The position numbers and the translations under genes were made by a program. DNA of 64,000 nucleotides, from positions 62,001 to 126,000 of the forward strand of contig CAJOHE010000002.1 of NCBI GenBank assembly GCA_905234495.1. The letters run 5' to 3'. Position 1 is the stretch's first letter. Each line of letters begins with the position of its first letter. Below the pieces are notes generated by a model, which worked only from the letters and a program-made list of their open reading frames with translations, was not told the DNA's origin and made no database searches. Positions 42,878-51,076 of this stretch are shown here, piece after piece. This DNA is from an uncultured Eubacterium sp. (GTDB lineage Bacteria; Bacillota; Clostridia; Oscillospirales; Acutalibacteraceae).

Positions 42878-45463
42878 TTACGGATTCAGGCATACGCCTG
42901 AGCTGTTGAATTTGTATACCTTGCCTTTGTAGGTAAGATTTTCGGTTCGCATTGAGCCGTCGGTATTGAGATAATACCACTTGTCATTATCCTTGAGCCA
43001 GCCTGTTGCCATAGCGCCCGAAGAGCCGAGGTAGTACCATTTGCCGTTATCCTTGAGCCAGCCCGTTTTCATAGCGCCCGAAGTGCTGAGGTAGTACCAT
43101 TTGCCGTTATCCTTGACCCAGCCCGTTTTCATAGCGCCCGAGGCGCTGAGATAATACCACTTTCCGCCGTACTTAACCCAGCCCGTACGCATTGCGCCCG
43201 AGCTGCTGAGGAAGTACCATTTTCCGTTGTCCTTAACCCAGCCTGTCTGCATAACGCCGTCCTCGTCAAGGTAGTACCACTTACCCCTGTCATTGAGCCA
43301 GCCCGTTGCCAGATTTAAATTTTCATCAAGGTAAAACCATTTGCCCCTGTCTTTCACCCAGCCCGGCTTTAAACAATAACCTGAAGCATCTTCCATAGAC
43401 TTTATGACAAGCTTGCTGACTTTGTAGCCCAAGCCACAATAGGACCTGCAGTCAATAGTCTTAATTTCAGGGCAGCTTTCCGTCATTTCATAACAGAGAT
43501 AATAGTCATCGGTAAACATTCCGTAATTAAAATTAGGTCCTTTTTTACAGGTCCATATTATATCAAATTCGCTATTACCATCGATATCAAACTGTATAGA
43601 TAAGCGACTGTCTTCACGCATTTGCTGCATCAGTACATCAGTATCAATTTCTTCAGGATAAAAATAATAATTACTATTTACGGTAACCATTCCGATTAAA
43701 AAATGCTTTTTCCACAAATCAAATAAGGTGCCGAAAAAATATTCCTCGCCGTACTCATCGGTTGCCTGAACTTCTCGCGAAACGTAAAAAGTATGCACAT
43801 CTTTATCAAATTTACCGCTTTCGATCAGAGCACCTCTGTCATCAAAGACAAACTTTGCGTTGCAGTCTAAGCAGTAATAAAGCGTCTTACCCTCGCCCTC
43901 AGTATCGTTTGTGCAATTCAAATCGTAATGATTGCAGGACCTGAACTCGGGAAGATTTGTTCCTTCGCAGTAAACCCAGTCAAACGCGATGAAGCTGTCT
44001 GCTTTGCACTGCTCAACAAGCTCAGCCCACGAGGAGCCCGAAAGAATATCCCTGTGCGCGGTGATTATATCTTCAACGCCCGGTACGCCTTCTTTAATCA
44101 GGCCTTTAATGTTGTTCCAGTTGAAGTTGCAGGTAGCCATATTTTCGGCATTACGCTCTGCTGTATTGTCGGTAACCGAGCCGAATGCAACGCCGTTACA
44201 ATCACTTCCTTTATCGTAATAAACACGGTCAACGATGTACTGACCGAGGTTTGTTGTCTCGCCTGTTGTGTAATCCGTCACAATGTTTTCAAGATGAATT
44301 TCTCCCGCAACAGCACCGAGCTTGATATTTTTAACACCGACAAAATCCACTTTGGTATAGCAGTTGTAGATGTCGTCGTCACAATAACCGAATAAGCCTC
44401 CCACATAGGTATTATCCCCACTTAAAGCATTTTCAATATTAATCCAGCCTTGGGAATAAGAATTGATTACGCAGTAGCTGTCCTGTCCCTTGTTGGTTAC
44501 TCTGCCGATTAACCCGCCGATACGGGGATAGGTATAACCGTAATTTTTGTCTATAACGTTTTCGTATTTAAGAGATAAATCAACATAACTTCCGCAGTTC
44601 ATAACCGCGCAGTGGTGCGCCTCGCCGATAAGTCCGCCGACTGCGCCTGCATAATAGCATGCGTCTCTGCCGACTGAGAATATTTTACCGTTAGCGTAGC
44701 AGTTGTATATTGCGCTGTCCTTGGCATAGCCGATAAGAAGGCCGAGAAAATCGAGATTTGAACGCTTGGCTTCACCGTATACCGAAAGATTTTCAACAGC
44801 CGCACCGTCTATATAGGGCAGAAAGCCCGCCGTGCATGTTGCGGGATACATTTTAAGACCGAAAACCGAATTGTCCTGACCGTCGAGAACACCGCAGAAA
44901 CGGGGAAAATTTTCGGAAAGCAAATCAGTTCCCTCAATCATCCAGATATGAGCTGAAAGGTCGATATCGTTATCAATATAAACCGTTTTTCCCTCAAAGG
45001 TTTTGCAGTCGATAAAGCAAGCCTTTTTAAACGCTGCGAGCTCGTAAGCGTTGCCGATATGGTACTCGGTTGTGTTATCGTAGTCGCCGAGCCAGTCGGC
45101 GTCATAGTTGTCGCCGGTTCCCCAGAGGTATTCAAGGTAGAGCTCGACACAGGGTTCAAAGCCCGCATTTTTAAGTGTGAGAGCCCTGTTGCAAAACTCA
45201 TTCATAACGGTAGTCGTACCGTAATCCACAACCGCAGAGCCGAAAACAACGTGCACCATCTCCCTGTCAACGCCGAGCTTTGACGCAACAAAGTCCTTTA
45301 CGGGAGTCTGCAAATCGTCGTCAGTTATCGTAAAGGTGTAGCTCTTATTATTGGTTTTATCGTTGAAGGTCAGCTCCGTTTCGCTTGCAAACGCGGGCAT
45401 AACCCCCGCAAAAACCGAGAGAAGCATTACCAAAGCGAGTATTAAAGATAATGTTTTTTTCAT
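42878..45463 (-). CDS. Secreted GLUG-like repeat protein with wall-binding repeats
   Basis: An 861-residue exported protein. A signal peptide ends near 27 (AFA). Residues ~180-440 hold repeats of the type 'GGLIG...xxxxNCYSxGxI' (YAGAVGGLIGEAHHCAVMNC, RIGGLIGRVTN, YVGGLFGYCDDDIYNCY), the GLUG pattern of adhesin- and IgA-protease-associated beta-solenoids. A Cys/His-rich piece (CNHYDLNCTND...CLDC) follows near 525-560, possibly metal-binding. Eight aromatic wall-binding repeats (GWVKDNGKWYYLS) come next, then the closing KGKVYKFNSSGVCLNP. It is probably an adhesin or scaffold. A strong promoter lies at 45573-45601, leaving a leader of about 100 bases; the ribosome site is weak. Confidence 0.82.
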   Translation of the reverse strand: MKKTLSLILALVMLLSVFAGVMPAFASETELTFNDKTNNKSYTFTITDDDLQTPVKDFVASKLGVDREMVHVVFGSAVVDYGTTTVMNEFCNRALTLKNAGFEPCVELYLEYLWGTGDNYDADWLGDYDNTTEYHIGNAYELAAFKKACFIDCKTFEGKTVYIDNDIDLSAHIWMIEGTDLLSENFPRFCGVLDGQDNSVFGLKMYPATCTAGFLPYIDGAAVENLSVYGEAKRSNLDFLGLLIGYAKDSAIYNCYANGKIFSVGRDACYYAGAVGGLIGEAHHCAVMNCGSYVDLSLKYENVIDKNYGYTYPRIGGLIGRVTNKGQDSYCVINSYSQGWINIENALSGDNTYVGGLFGYCDDDIYNCYTKVDFVGVKNIKLGAVAGEIHLENIVTDYTTGETTNLGQYIVDRVYYDKGSDCNGVAFGSVTDNTAERNAENMATCNFNWNNIKGLIKEGVPGVEDIITAHRDILSGSSWAELVEQCKADSFIAFDWVYCEGTNLPEFRSCNHYDLNCTNDTEGEGKTLYYCLDCNAKFVFDDRGALIESGKFDKDVHTFYVSREVQATDEYGEEYFFGTLFDLWKKHFLIGMVTVNSNYYFYPEEIDTDVLMQQMREDSRLSIQFDIDGNSEFDIIWTCKKGPNFNYGMFTDDYYLCYEMTESCPEIKTIDCRSYCGLGYKVSKLVIKSMEDASGYCLKPGWVKDRGKWFYLDENLNLATGWLNDRGKWYYLDEDGVMQTGWVKDNGKWYFLSSSGAMRTGWVKYGGKWYYLSASGAMKTGWVKDNGKWYYLSTSGAMKTGWLKDNGKWYYLGSSGAMATGWLKDNDKWYYLNTDGSMRTENLTYKGKVYKFNSSGVCLNP

Positions 45464-45572
45464 ATTATCACATCAATGCAAGGATACAATAATCATATCA
45501 GATAATCAATAAGCCGTGCAGAAACACAGAAAAAACCGTACGAAATGCAATATATTCTACCTGCTTAATTTT

Positions 45573-45601
45573 ATTATAAATGATATATGAAACCTTGTCA
45601 A
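45573..45601 (-). promoter_or_regulatory. Strong sigma-A-like promoter of the GLUG-like protein gene
   Basis: On the minus strand TTGACA (45601-45596), 17-base spacer, TATAAT (45578-45573): both boxes and the spacing match consensus. Confidence 0.78.
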
Positions 45602-45613
45602 GCAAATTGCAAT

Positions 45614-45640
45614 AAAAAAACGGGAGGGCAAGCCCTCCCG
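45614..45640 (-). terminator. Terminator of the aminotransferase/aldolase operon
   Basis: CGGGAGGG, loop CAAG, CCCTCCCG; on the minus strand followed by TTTTTTTATT. Confidence 0.88.
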
Positions 45641-45651
45641 TAATACGTTGA

Positions 45652-46872
45652 TTATTTCTTGTCTATCTGCTTTGAATATTTTGCGAGATAAACCGTTCTC
45701 ATAAGGAAACATTCCGTCTTGGGAACATAGTGCGGACGGTTGAAGATGTCGCAGTCAACAACTGCCTGGCAACCCTTATCCATAATGATTTCAAGAGCCT
45801 GCATATCTCCCTCGGTGTTACCCGTTACCATAGCGCCGTGACCTTCGATAAGAACGGCGTTTCTGTTGTCAACAGCCTCGCCGATTGCCTTTGCGCAGGC
45901 ATCGGTATCGCCGTCAACCCACGGACGGTTTTTAACGTCCGTGCCGACAATCTGGGCAAAGTCGTCAATCATCGGAAGCATACCCTCGCCCGTGCAGGAA
46001 ACCGCAACAACATAGGGGCTTGCGAGATGCTTAATCATTGTGCAGTCCTCGGTCTCGTAGATAGCCTGATGGATTTTTGCACATTTCGGCGCGATTGAAT
46101 TTACGCCGAGACCCGTGGTCATATCAACGTCAACCTTCTTGTCGCCGTCGTATGTAAGAGTGAACATATTGCCGTTTCTTACGGACGAGCCGAGGTCGCA
46201 GATAGCCTCGGGCATCTGACCAGCGCCGTTCTTGCCGAGGAAGTAGTTTCTCTTGTCCTCGTCGGAATAAACCTTCGCCCAGGAATGACGAAGATAATTG
46301 TCCTTGAGCACCTTTTCACAGAGCGCCTCAAGAGCCTCGGCAACCTCGAAAGCCTCGTCAAAGCTCTCGCCGAAGGTGAGTGCGCCGTGGTGCATAAGCA
46401 TAATAGCGCGGCAGCTCGGATTTTCCATAATGCAGCGCTCAACCTTTTTGCGAAGCGAATTCGTTGTGGACATAGCGTAGTCCGCAACGGGAACGTAATC
46501 GCCGAGAACAGGTCTGAACTCGTTATATACATTAGTGATATTCATACCTGTGATGCTGACGATTGTTGCAGCCTTCTGGTGGGTATGAATAACAAAATTT
46601 ACTGTCGGATGATGCTTGTAGGCGTCTGCGTGTACGCCCTTTTCGGATGAAGGCTTGATGTCGCCCTCGTGGGTGCAGTCCTCGATATTTACAACTACAA
46701 CCTCTTCGGGGGTAAGCGTGTCGTACGCTCTGCCCGACGGGGTGATAACGAACTGCGTGTCGCTTATCCTTGCGGAAACGTTGCCCCATGTGCGGGCGAT
46801 AAGTCCGTTTTCAAGAAGTCTTTTACCTGCTTCAACTACGAGTCTTTTAGCTTCTTCAATTTCGTAAGCCAT
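45652..46872 (-). CDS. Class II aldolase/adducin protein with two tandem domains
   Basis: A 406-residue protein twice the usual size. Domain 1 (~1-205) is a fuculose-1-phosphate-aldolase-type fold with GNVSARI, KPSSEKGVHADAY (catalytic Glu), FVIHTHQKA (metal His pair) and LMHHGAL (third metal His). Domain 2 (~235-390) follows the same topology (KCAKIHQAIYE, VAVSCTG, LIEGHGAMVTGN) but lacks the HTH pair. Domain 1 should therefore cleave a sugar phosphate to dihydroxyacetone phosphate and an aldehyde, while domain 2 may be structural. The substrate is unknown. Co-transcribed after the class III aminotransferase, opposite a FGGY kinase. TTAGGAGAG precedes ATG 46872. Confidence 0.85.
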   Translation of the reverse strand: MAYEIEEAKRLVVEAGKRLLENGLIARTWGNVSARISDTQFVITPSGRAYDTLTPEEVVVVNIEDCTHEGDIKPSSEKGVHADAYKHHPTVNFVIHTHQKAATIVSITGMNITNVYNEFRPVLGDYVPVADYAMSTTNSLRKKVERCIMENPSCRAIMLMHHGALTFGESFDEAFEVAEALEALCEKVLKDNYLRHSWAKVYSDEDKRNYFLGKNGAGQMPEAICDLGSSVRNGNMFTLTYDGDKKVDVDMTTGLGVNSIAPKCAKIHQAIYETEDCTMIKHLASPYVVAVSCTGEGMLPMIDDFAQIVGTDVKNRPWVDGDTDACAKAIGEAVDNRNAVLIEGHGAMVTGNTEGDMQALEIIMDKGCQAVVDCDIFNRPHYVPKTECFLMRTVYLAKYSKQIDKK

Positions 46873-46902
46873 ATTTCTCTCCTAACAATTTTACAGTTTC
46901 AA

Positions 46903-46926
46903 AAGGGCGGTTAAAAAACCGCCCTT
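46903..46926 (-). terminator. Hairpin between aminotransferase and aldolase genes
   Basis: AAGGGCGGTT, loop AAAA, AACCGCCCTT, followed on the minus strand by TTGAAACTG. It may cause partial termination or protect the upstream message. Confidence 0.5.
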
Positions 46927-46936
46927 GATTCAGTTA

Positions 46937-48421
46937 TTAATACTCGATTTTTTCACACTGTGCAAGAACCTTGTCGAAGCGCTTGATACATTCGTCGATG
47001 TCCTCTTCAGTGTATGCGCTTGAGGTGTAAAGTCTTGAGCCTGCAAGAGTTACAAGACCTTCTGCCATATAAGCAGCACCCATATACTGCATCTCTGTCT
47101 GACGCACGCCTGTTTCGTTGAGTACGCTCGGAATTGTCCACGGCTTTGTCCAGTCAATTCTGAAGTGCATTGTTGCAACCGTATGAAGGTGGCAAACTGA
47201 GCCGATGTTGTAGCATACGAACGGAAGGTCATACTTCTTGATGCTCTCGTTAAGACCCTTGACAAGTCTGTCAGCCATTCTGCCTGCAACCTGACAAGCG
47301 TTTCTCTTTTCGATTTCACAGATAACCGTGTAACCTGCTACGCAGGAGATAGGTGTTGCAGCCATTGTGCCGCCGCACATTGCCTTGTGAATCTTCTTGC
47401 CCTCAGCCTTATCAAGACCTGCGCCGAGATACTTCATAACCTCTTTGTGACCGCCGATTCCGCCTGCGCCCGGATAGCCGCCTGCGATAATCTTACCGAA
47501 GATTGAGATATCGGGGTCGATTCCGTAGTAACCCTGTGCGCCCGAAAGACCGATACGGAAACCGGATACAACCTCGTCACAAACAAGAAGAGCACCGTAC
47601 TTACGGCAAAGAGCCTGAACGCCCTTCGGGAAGTCCTTATCAACGGGACGTGTTGCCGATTCGGGGCCGATGGGCTCGATGAATACAGCAGCAGTGCCGC
47701 CGCGGAAACGGTTTATCTTGAGCTTTCTCTCGAGTGACTTGAGGTCATTCGGGAAGAATTCCTGAGTGTGCTTGAATACGAAGAGCGGTACACCGTGCGA
47801 CTGAAGATTGAGAGTACCGGGAACACGCATACCCCATGCAAGCTGATCTGACCAGCCGTGGTAAGCGCCGCCCATCTTGATGATGTTCTTATGGCCTGTT
47901 GCAAGACGTGCTACACGAACAGCGCACATACATGCCTCTGTACCTGAGCCGAGCATACGGAACATCTCAACTGAAGGAACGCACTCGGAAATCTTCTTTG
48001 CGAGCTTGTACTCATAAGGATGGAAAAGACCTGTTGAAGGACCGCAGTCATCAAGGAGCTCCTTAACCTTTTCCTTAACTACATCGTCGTTTGAGCCGAT
48101 GATTGTGGGACCGCCTGCCTGAAGGAAGTCGTAGTATTCGTTTCCGTCGATATCATAGAGCTTGTTGCCCTTTGCCTTTGTCATTACGATCGGGAACGGA
48201 TAGTTGAAAGCAAGGTTATGCTGAACGCCGCCGGGAATTATGTTCTTGGCTTCGCTTATCATTTCCTTTGACTTTGCGCACTTCTTCTCAAAGTACTCTT
48301 CCTCATACTTTTTGAGAGCGTTGCGGTTGATTGAATAAATCGGTTTTTTGATGAGCGCGTCAAGCTGTGCTGTAAGGACCGCTGCATCGGGATACTCGGA
48401 AATAGCAAATCTTGTATCCAT
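46937..48421 (-). CDS. Class III aminotransferase, glutamate-1-semialdehyde-aminomutase-like
   Basis: A 494-residue pyridoxal-phosphate enzyme. NIIPGGVQHNLAFNYPFP, GSGTEACMCAVRVAR (phosphate loop), GGAYHGWSDQ, LLVCDEVVSGFR (Asp binds the PLP nitrogen) and FGKIIAGGYPGAGGIGG (Schiff-base Lys) identify the subgroup II aminotransferases near HemL. It is ~60 residues longer than HemL and no other haem genes are present, so haem synthesis is unlikely. The context (FGGY kinase, aldolase, TetR) suggests transamination of an amino sugar or ketone in a catabolic route. AAGGGGG at 8-base spacing sets ATG 48421. Two operator-like palindromes lie in its leader. Confidence 0.85.
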   Translation of the reverse strand: MDTRFAISEYPDAAVLTAQLDALIKKPIYSINRNALKKYEEEYFEKKCAKSKEMISEAKNIIPGGVQHNLAFNYPFPIVMTKAKGNKLYDIDGNEYYDFLQAGGPTIIGSNDDVVKEKVKELLDDCGPSTGLFHPYEYKLAKKISECVPSVEMFRMLGSGTEACMCAVRVARLATGHKNIIKMGGAYHGWSDQLAWGMRVPGTLNLQSHGVPLFVFKHTQEFFPNDLKSLERKLKINRFRGGTAAVFIEPIGPESATRPVDKDFPKGVQALCRKYGALLVCDEVVSGFRIGLSGAQGYYGIDPDISIFGKIIAGGYPGAGGIGGHKEVMKYLGAGLDKAEGKKIHKAMCGGTMAATPISCVAGYTVICEIEKRNACQVAGRMADRLVKGLNESIKKYDLPFVCYNIGSVCHLHTVATMHFRIDWTKPWTIPSVLNETGVRQTEMQYMGAAYMAEGLVTLAGSRLYTSSAYTEEDIDECIKRFDKVLAQCEKIEY

Positions 48422-48456
48422 AGGAATTACCCCCTTAAAAAATTTCTGTATATATC

Positions 48457-48472
48457 GTGAGCGGCCGCTCAC
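48457..48472. promoter_or_regulatory. Perfect 16-bp palindrome, candidate TetR operator (proximal)
   Basis: GTGAGCGGCCGCTCAC is fully self-complementary and lies downstream of the predicted aminotransferase transcription start (about +35 to +50). It shares the half-site GTGAG(C/T)(G/A)G with the second palindrome 26 bases away, centre to centre. The TetR gene next door is the natural candidate to bind it. Confidence 0.7.
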
Positions 48473-48482
48473 CCTTTTGGGC

Positions 48483-48498
48483 GTGAGTAGCTACTCAC
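48483..48498. promoter_or_regulatory. Perfect 16-bp palindrome, candidate TetR operator (distal)
   Basis: GTGAGTAGCTACTCAC is fully self-complementary with the same outer GTGAG...CTCAC arms as the proximal site. It lies at about +9 to +24 of the aminotransferase transcript, where a bound repressor would block elongation or promoter escape. Confidence 0.7.
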
Positions 48499-48513
48499 TA
48501 AATTTACACTTTA

Positions 48514-48541
48514 AGTATATCACTTTTTACCGATTTGTCAA
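48514..48541 (-). promoter_or_regulatory. Promoter of the aminotransferase-aldolase operon
   Basis: On the minus strand TTGACA (48541-48536), 16-base spacer, TATACT (48519-48514). Both palindromes lie directly downstream. Confidence 0.75.
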
Positions 48542-48571
48542 ATAGTTTCAAATTAAAATTTAGTAATAATA

Positions 48572-48600
48572 TTGCAAAAATTTTTAATTAGTGGTACTAT
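48572..48600 (+). promoter_or_regulatory. Promoter of the TetR-kinase operon
   Basis: TTGCAA (48572-48577), 17-base spacer, TACTAT (48595-48600). The expected start near 48607 leaves a leader of about 98 bases before ATG 48705. Confidence 0.45.
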
Positions 48601-48704
48601 TAATTGTATTGAACAACCAATCACTTATATATTGTCAAGGGGTTTTGTCTATCCTGCACAAATCAAAAACTGCTCTTTTGTGCAACGATACAAAAATTAA
48701 AAAT

Positions 48705-49385
48705 ATGGAGAAAAAATATTACAAGGACGCCTTCGAGAGACTCGACGACAGCAGAAAGAACAAGCTTCTTGAAATTGCCATCGAGGAATTCTCGTCAAAG
48801 GGCTACAAAAACGCAAACATAAATATCATCGCAAAAAACGCGGGCATATCGATAGGTCTGATGTATAAGTACTTCGCAACAAAGGACGATCTGTTTATAA
48901 TGTGCCTCAAGCACGGTATGGAGCTGCTTGACAAAGAGCTTTACGAAATTATGCAAAGCGATGACAAGCTGCTCATCAAAACCGAGAAGCTCATCAGGGC
49001 GATTTACACCCACTCAAAGAGTCACTCGAAGTACATCAGGCTTTACAACGAGGTTGGCGCTGAGAAGGGCACGAGCGAGAGAACGAGGCTTATGGTCGAG
49101 GAAATCGAGACAAAGAGAAGCTCGATTTACATCACCACGATTGCTCAGGCACTTGCAAACGGCGACGTGCGCGACGACCTTGACCCGAGGATTTTCGCCT
49201 TCTTCCTCGACAATCTTCTCACGATGCTCCAGTTCTCGTTTACCTGCGACTATTACAGGGAAAGATTTCTGATTTTCACCGGCGTTGACATCAACGACGC
49301 CGACGAGGAAAAAATCATTTCTCAGCTTCTCGCGTTCATCGAATCGGCGTTCACCGTTTCGCACAGCGACCTGAAAAAGCTTTAA
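48705..49385 (+). CDS. TetR/AcrR-family transcriptional regulator
   Basis: A 226-residue regulator. The N-terminal helix-turn-helix spans ~15-60: KLLEIAIEEFSSKGYKNANI, then IAKNAGISIGLMYKYFATKDDL, the TetR signature (written in part). The C-terminal helical domain binds a ligand and dimerises; the ligand is unknown. The family alignment supports ATG 48705, but no ribosome site is visible there, so initiation may be weak. It lies 30 bases upstream of the FGGY kinase and is divergent from the aminotransferase operon. Its likely operators are the two palindromes at 48457-48498. Confidence 0.9.
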   Translation: MEKKYYKDAFERLDDSRKNKLLEIAIEEFSSKGYKNANINIIAKNAGISIGLMYKYFATKDDLFIMCLKHGMELLDKELYEIMQSDDKLLIKTEKLIRAIYTHSKSHSKYIRLYNEVGAEKGTSERTRLMVEEIETKRSSIYITTIAQALANGDVRDDLDPRIFAFFLDNLLTMLQFSFTCDYYRERFLIFTGVDINDADEEKIISQLLAFIESAFTVSHSDLKKL

Positions 49386-49415
49386 ATTGCTATTATTACA
49401 TAGGGGGAATATTAT

Positions 49416-51029
49416 ATGAGCAAGTATGTTATCACATACGATATAGGCACCACGGGTATCAAAACCTGTCTGATTGAGATTGACGAGAGTATGCGTATTC
49501 TCGGCTCGGCAACCGCGGGCTACAATCTTTACGTTGACGAGGAAACGGGCGTAAAGGGCGGCTCGGAACAGGAAGCCGACGAATGGTGGGGCGCTATGTG
49601 CTGCACCACGAGGGAAATCTTTGAAAAGGTGCCCACGGTTTCAAAGGAACAGATTGAGGGCATCAGCTTCTGCTCTGCCATGCAGGGACTTGTGCTTGTC
49701 GATAAGGAAGGCAACTGCATCCGACGTCCCATGACATATATGGACCAGAGAGCAACCGAAGAGCTCAAGGAAGGAATTGCACACGGTTTACAGGTTGCGG
49801 GAGCAGACGTTACAAAGCTTCTCAAGTGCCTCAAATACACGGGCGCGGCTCCCCTCTCGGTTAAGGACCCCGTATGGAAATACAAGTGGGTTGAGGCTCA
49901 CGAGCCCGAGAATTTCAAGAAGATTTACAAGTGGCTCGACATCAAGGAATACCTCATCTGCCGTGCAAGCGGCGAGTTCGTTATGACGACCGACTCTGCT
50001 TTTGCAACCCTCATCTATGACACGAGAAAAGGTCACGAGGGCTGGTGCAAACCGCTTTGCTCAATGTTCAACGTCAACACCGACCACCTTGCAGAGATTA
50101 AGCCCTGTACCGAAAAGGTCGGCGAGATTACCGAAAAGGCTGCAAAGGAACTCGGCCTTGCAGCGGGCACCGCAGTTTACGGCGGCGGCGGCGACGCATC
50201 GCTCATCGGTGTGGGCGCGGGCGCTGTTGAGGTCGGCGACACCCATATTTATTCGGGCACGTCGGGCTGGGTTGGCACGGTTGTTGAAAAGCAGGTTGTT
50301 GACACTTCCACAATGATGGCTGCAATAGTTGGGGCAGACCCCGAATCATACAACTATTTCGGCGAACTTGAGACATCAAACAAGTGCGTGGGCTGGGTTA
50401 AGGACCACCTCGCGCTCGATGAAATCGGCGTTTTTCTCAAGAGATACGGCAACGCAATCGACAGCCTCGAGCAGGTTGAGCTCAATATGTACGACTACCT
50501 TGAAGAGGTTATCGAAAGAGCAAATCCCGGCAGCGACGGCGTGGTATTCACACCGTGGCTTCACGGTAACCGCTGTCCGTTTGAGGACCCAAACGCGGCG
50601 GGAATTTTCTTCAACATCAAGCTTGACACCGGCAAGACGGAATTAATCCGTGCCGTTGTTGAGGGCGTATGCTTCCATATGCGCTGGTTCCTTGAATGCC
50701 AGGACAAGAAGGTAAGCACCTCAAAGGCGGTCCGCTTCTGCGGCGGCGGTGCTCTCGGCGAAGCCACCTGCCAGATTCTTGCGGATATTCTGCAGAGAGA
50801 AATCGTTGTTGTTGAATCGCCTCAAAACATCGGCGCAGTAGGCGCTGCGGCTTGTATCGCGGTAGGTATGGGCATTATCCCCTCAATGAAGGACGTTAAA
50901 AAGCACATTCCCGTTAAGACGACGTACCAGCCGAACCCCGCAAACAAAGAGGTTTACGACAGAAACTACAAGGTATTCAAAAACCTTTACAAGTGTAACA
51001 AAGAGAATTTCGCAATTCTTAACGGATAA
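49416..51029 (+). CDS. FGGY-family carbohydrate kinase (xylulokinase-like)
   Basis: A 537-residue sugar kinase with two actin-like domains. YDIGTTGIKTCLIEID is the first phosphate motif, FCSAMQGLVLVD and TYMDQRA mark the sugar site, YGGGGDASLIGVGAGAVEVGD is the second phosphate motif, and RFCGGGALGEATCQILAD the adenosine motif (residues ~442-460). Xylulose kinase is the nearest named group, but the substrate is open; L-ribulose, fuculose or an unusual ketose or polyol are equally possible. Together with the divergent class II aldolase it makes the classic kinase-aldolase pair. GGGGG precedes ATG 49416, and a strong terminator follows. Confidence 0.88.
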   Translation: MSKYVITYDIGTTGIKTCLIEIDESMRILGSATAGYNLYVDEETGVKGGSEQEADEWWGAMCCTTREIFEKVPTVSKEQIEGISFCSAMQGLVLVDKEGNCIRRPMTYMDQRATEELKEGIAHGLQVAGADVTKLLKCLKYTGAAPLSVKDPVWKYKWVEAHEPENFKKIYKWLDIKEYLICRASGEFVMTTDSAFATLIYDTRKGHEGWCKPLCSMFNVNTDHLAEIKPCTEKVGEITEKAAKELGLAAGTAVYGGGGDASLIGVGAGAVEVGDTHIYSGTSGWVGTVVEKQVVDTSTMMAAIVGADPESYNYFGELETSNKCVGWVKDHLALDEIGVFLKRYGNAIDSLEQVELNMYDYLEEVIERANPGSDGVVFTPWLHGNRCPFEDPNAAGIFFNIKLDTGKTELIRAVVEGVCFHMRWFLECQDKKVSTSKAVRFCGGGALGEATCQILADILQREIVVVESPQNIGAVGAAACIAVGMGIIPSMKDVKKHIPVKTTYQPNPANKEVYDRNYKVFKNLYKCNKENFAILNG

Positions 51030-51035
51030 GAAAAA

Positions 51036-51067
51036 CAAAAAGAGCGACTTTTTAGTCGCTCTTTTTT
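51036..51067. terminator. Bidirectional terminator between the kinase and membrane-protein genes
   Basis: AAAAAGAGCGACT, loop TTTT, AGTCGCTCTTTTT with A- and T-runs on both sides. Confidence 0.9.
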
Positions 51068-51076
51068 TATGCGTAT

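Noticed and set aside
42885..43375. Tandem DNA repeat or CRISPR-like array
   Set aside because: The periodic sequence is coding: it translates to the aromatic wall-binding repeats of the surface protein. The same applies to 6160-6830, 20620-21180 and 41720-42050.
46937..48421. hemL, glutamate-1-semialdehyde aminomutase of haem synthesis
   Set aside because: The protein is about 60 residues longer than HemL, no other haem gene is present, and the genes around it are for sugar metabolism.
48461..48468. GCGGCCGC as a cloning or adaptor artefact
   Set aside because: The NotI-like octamer is the centre of a 16-bp palindrome whose arms match a second palindrome nearby without that octamer, so a regulatory origin is more likely.
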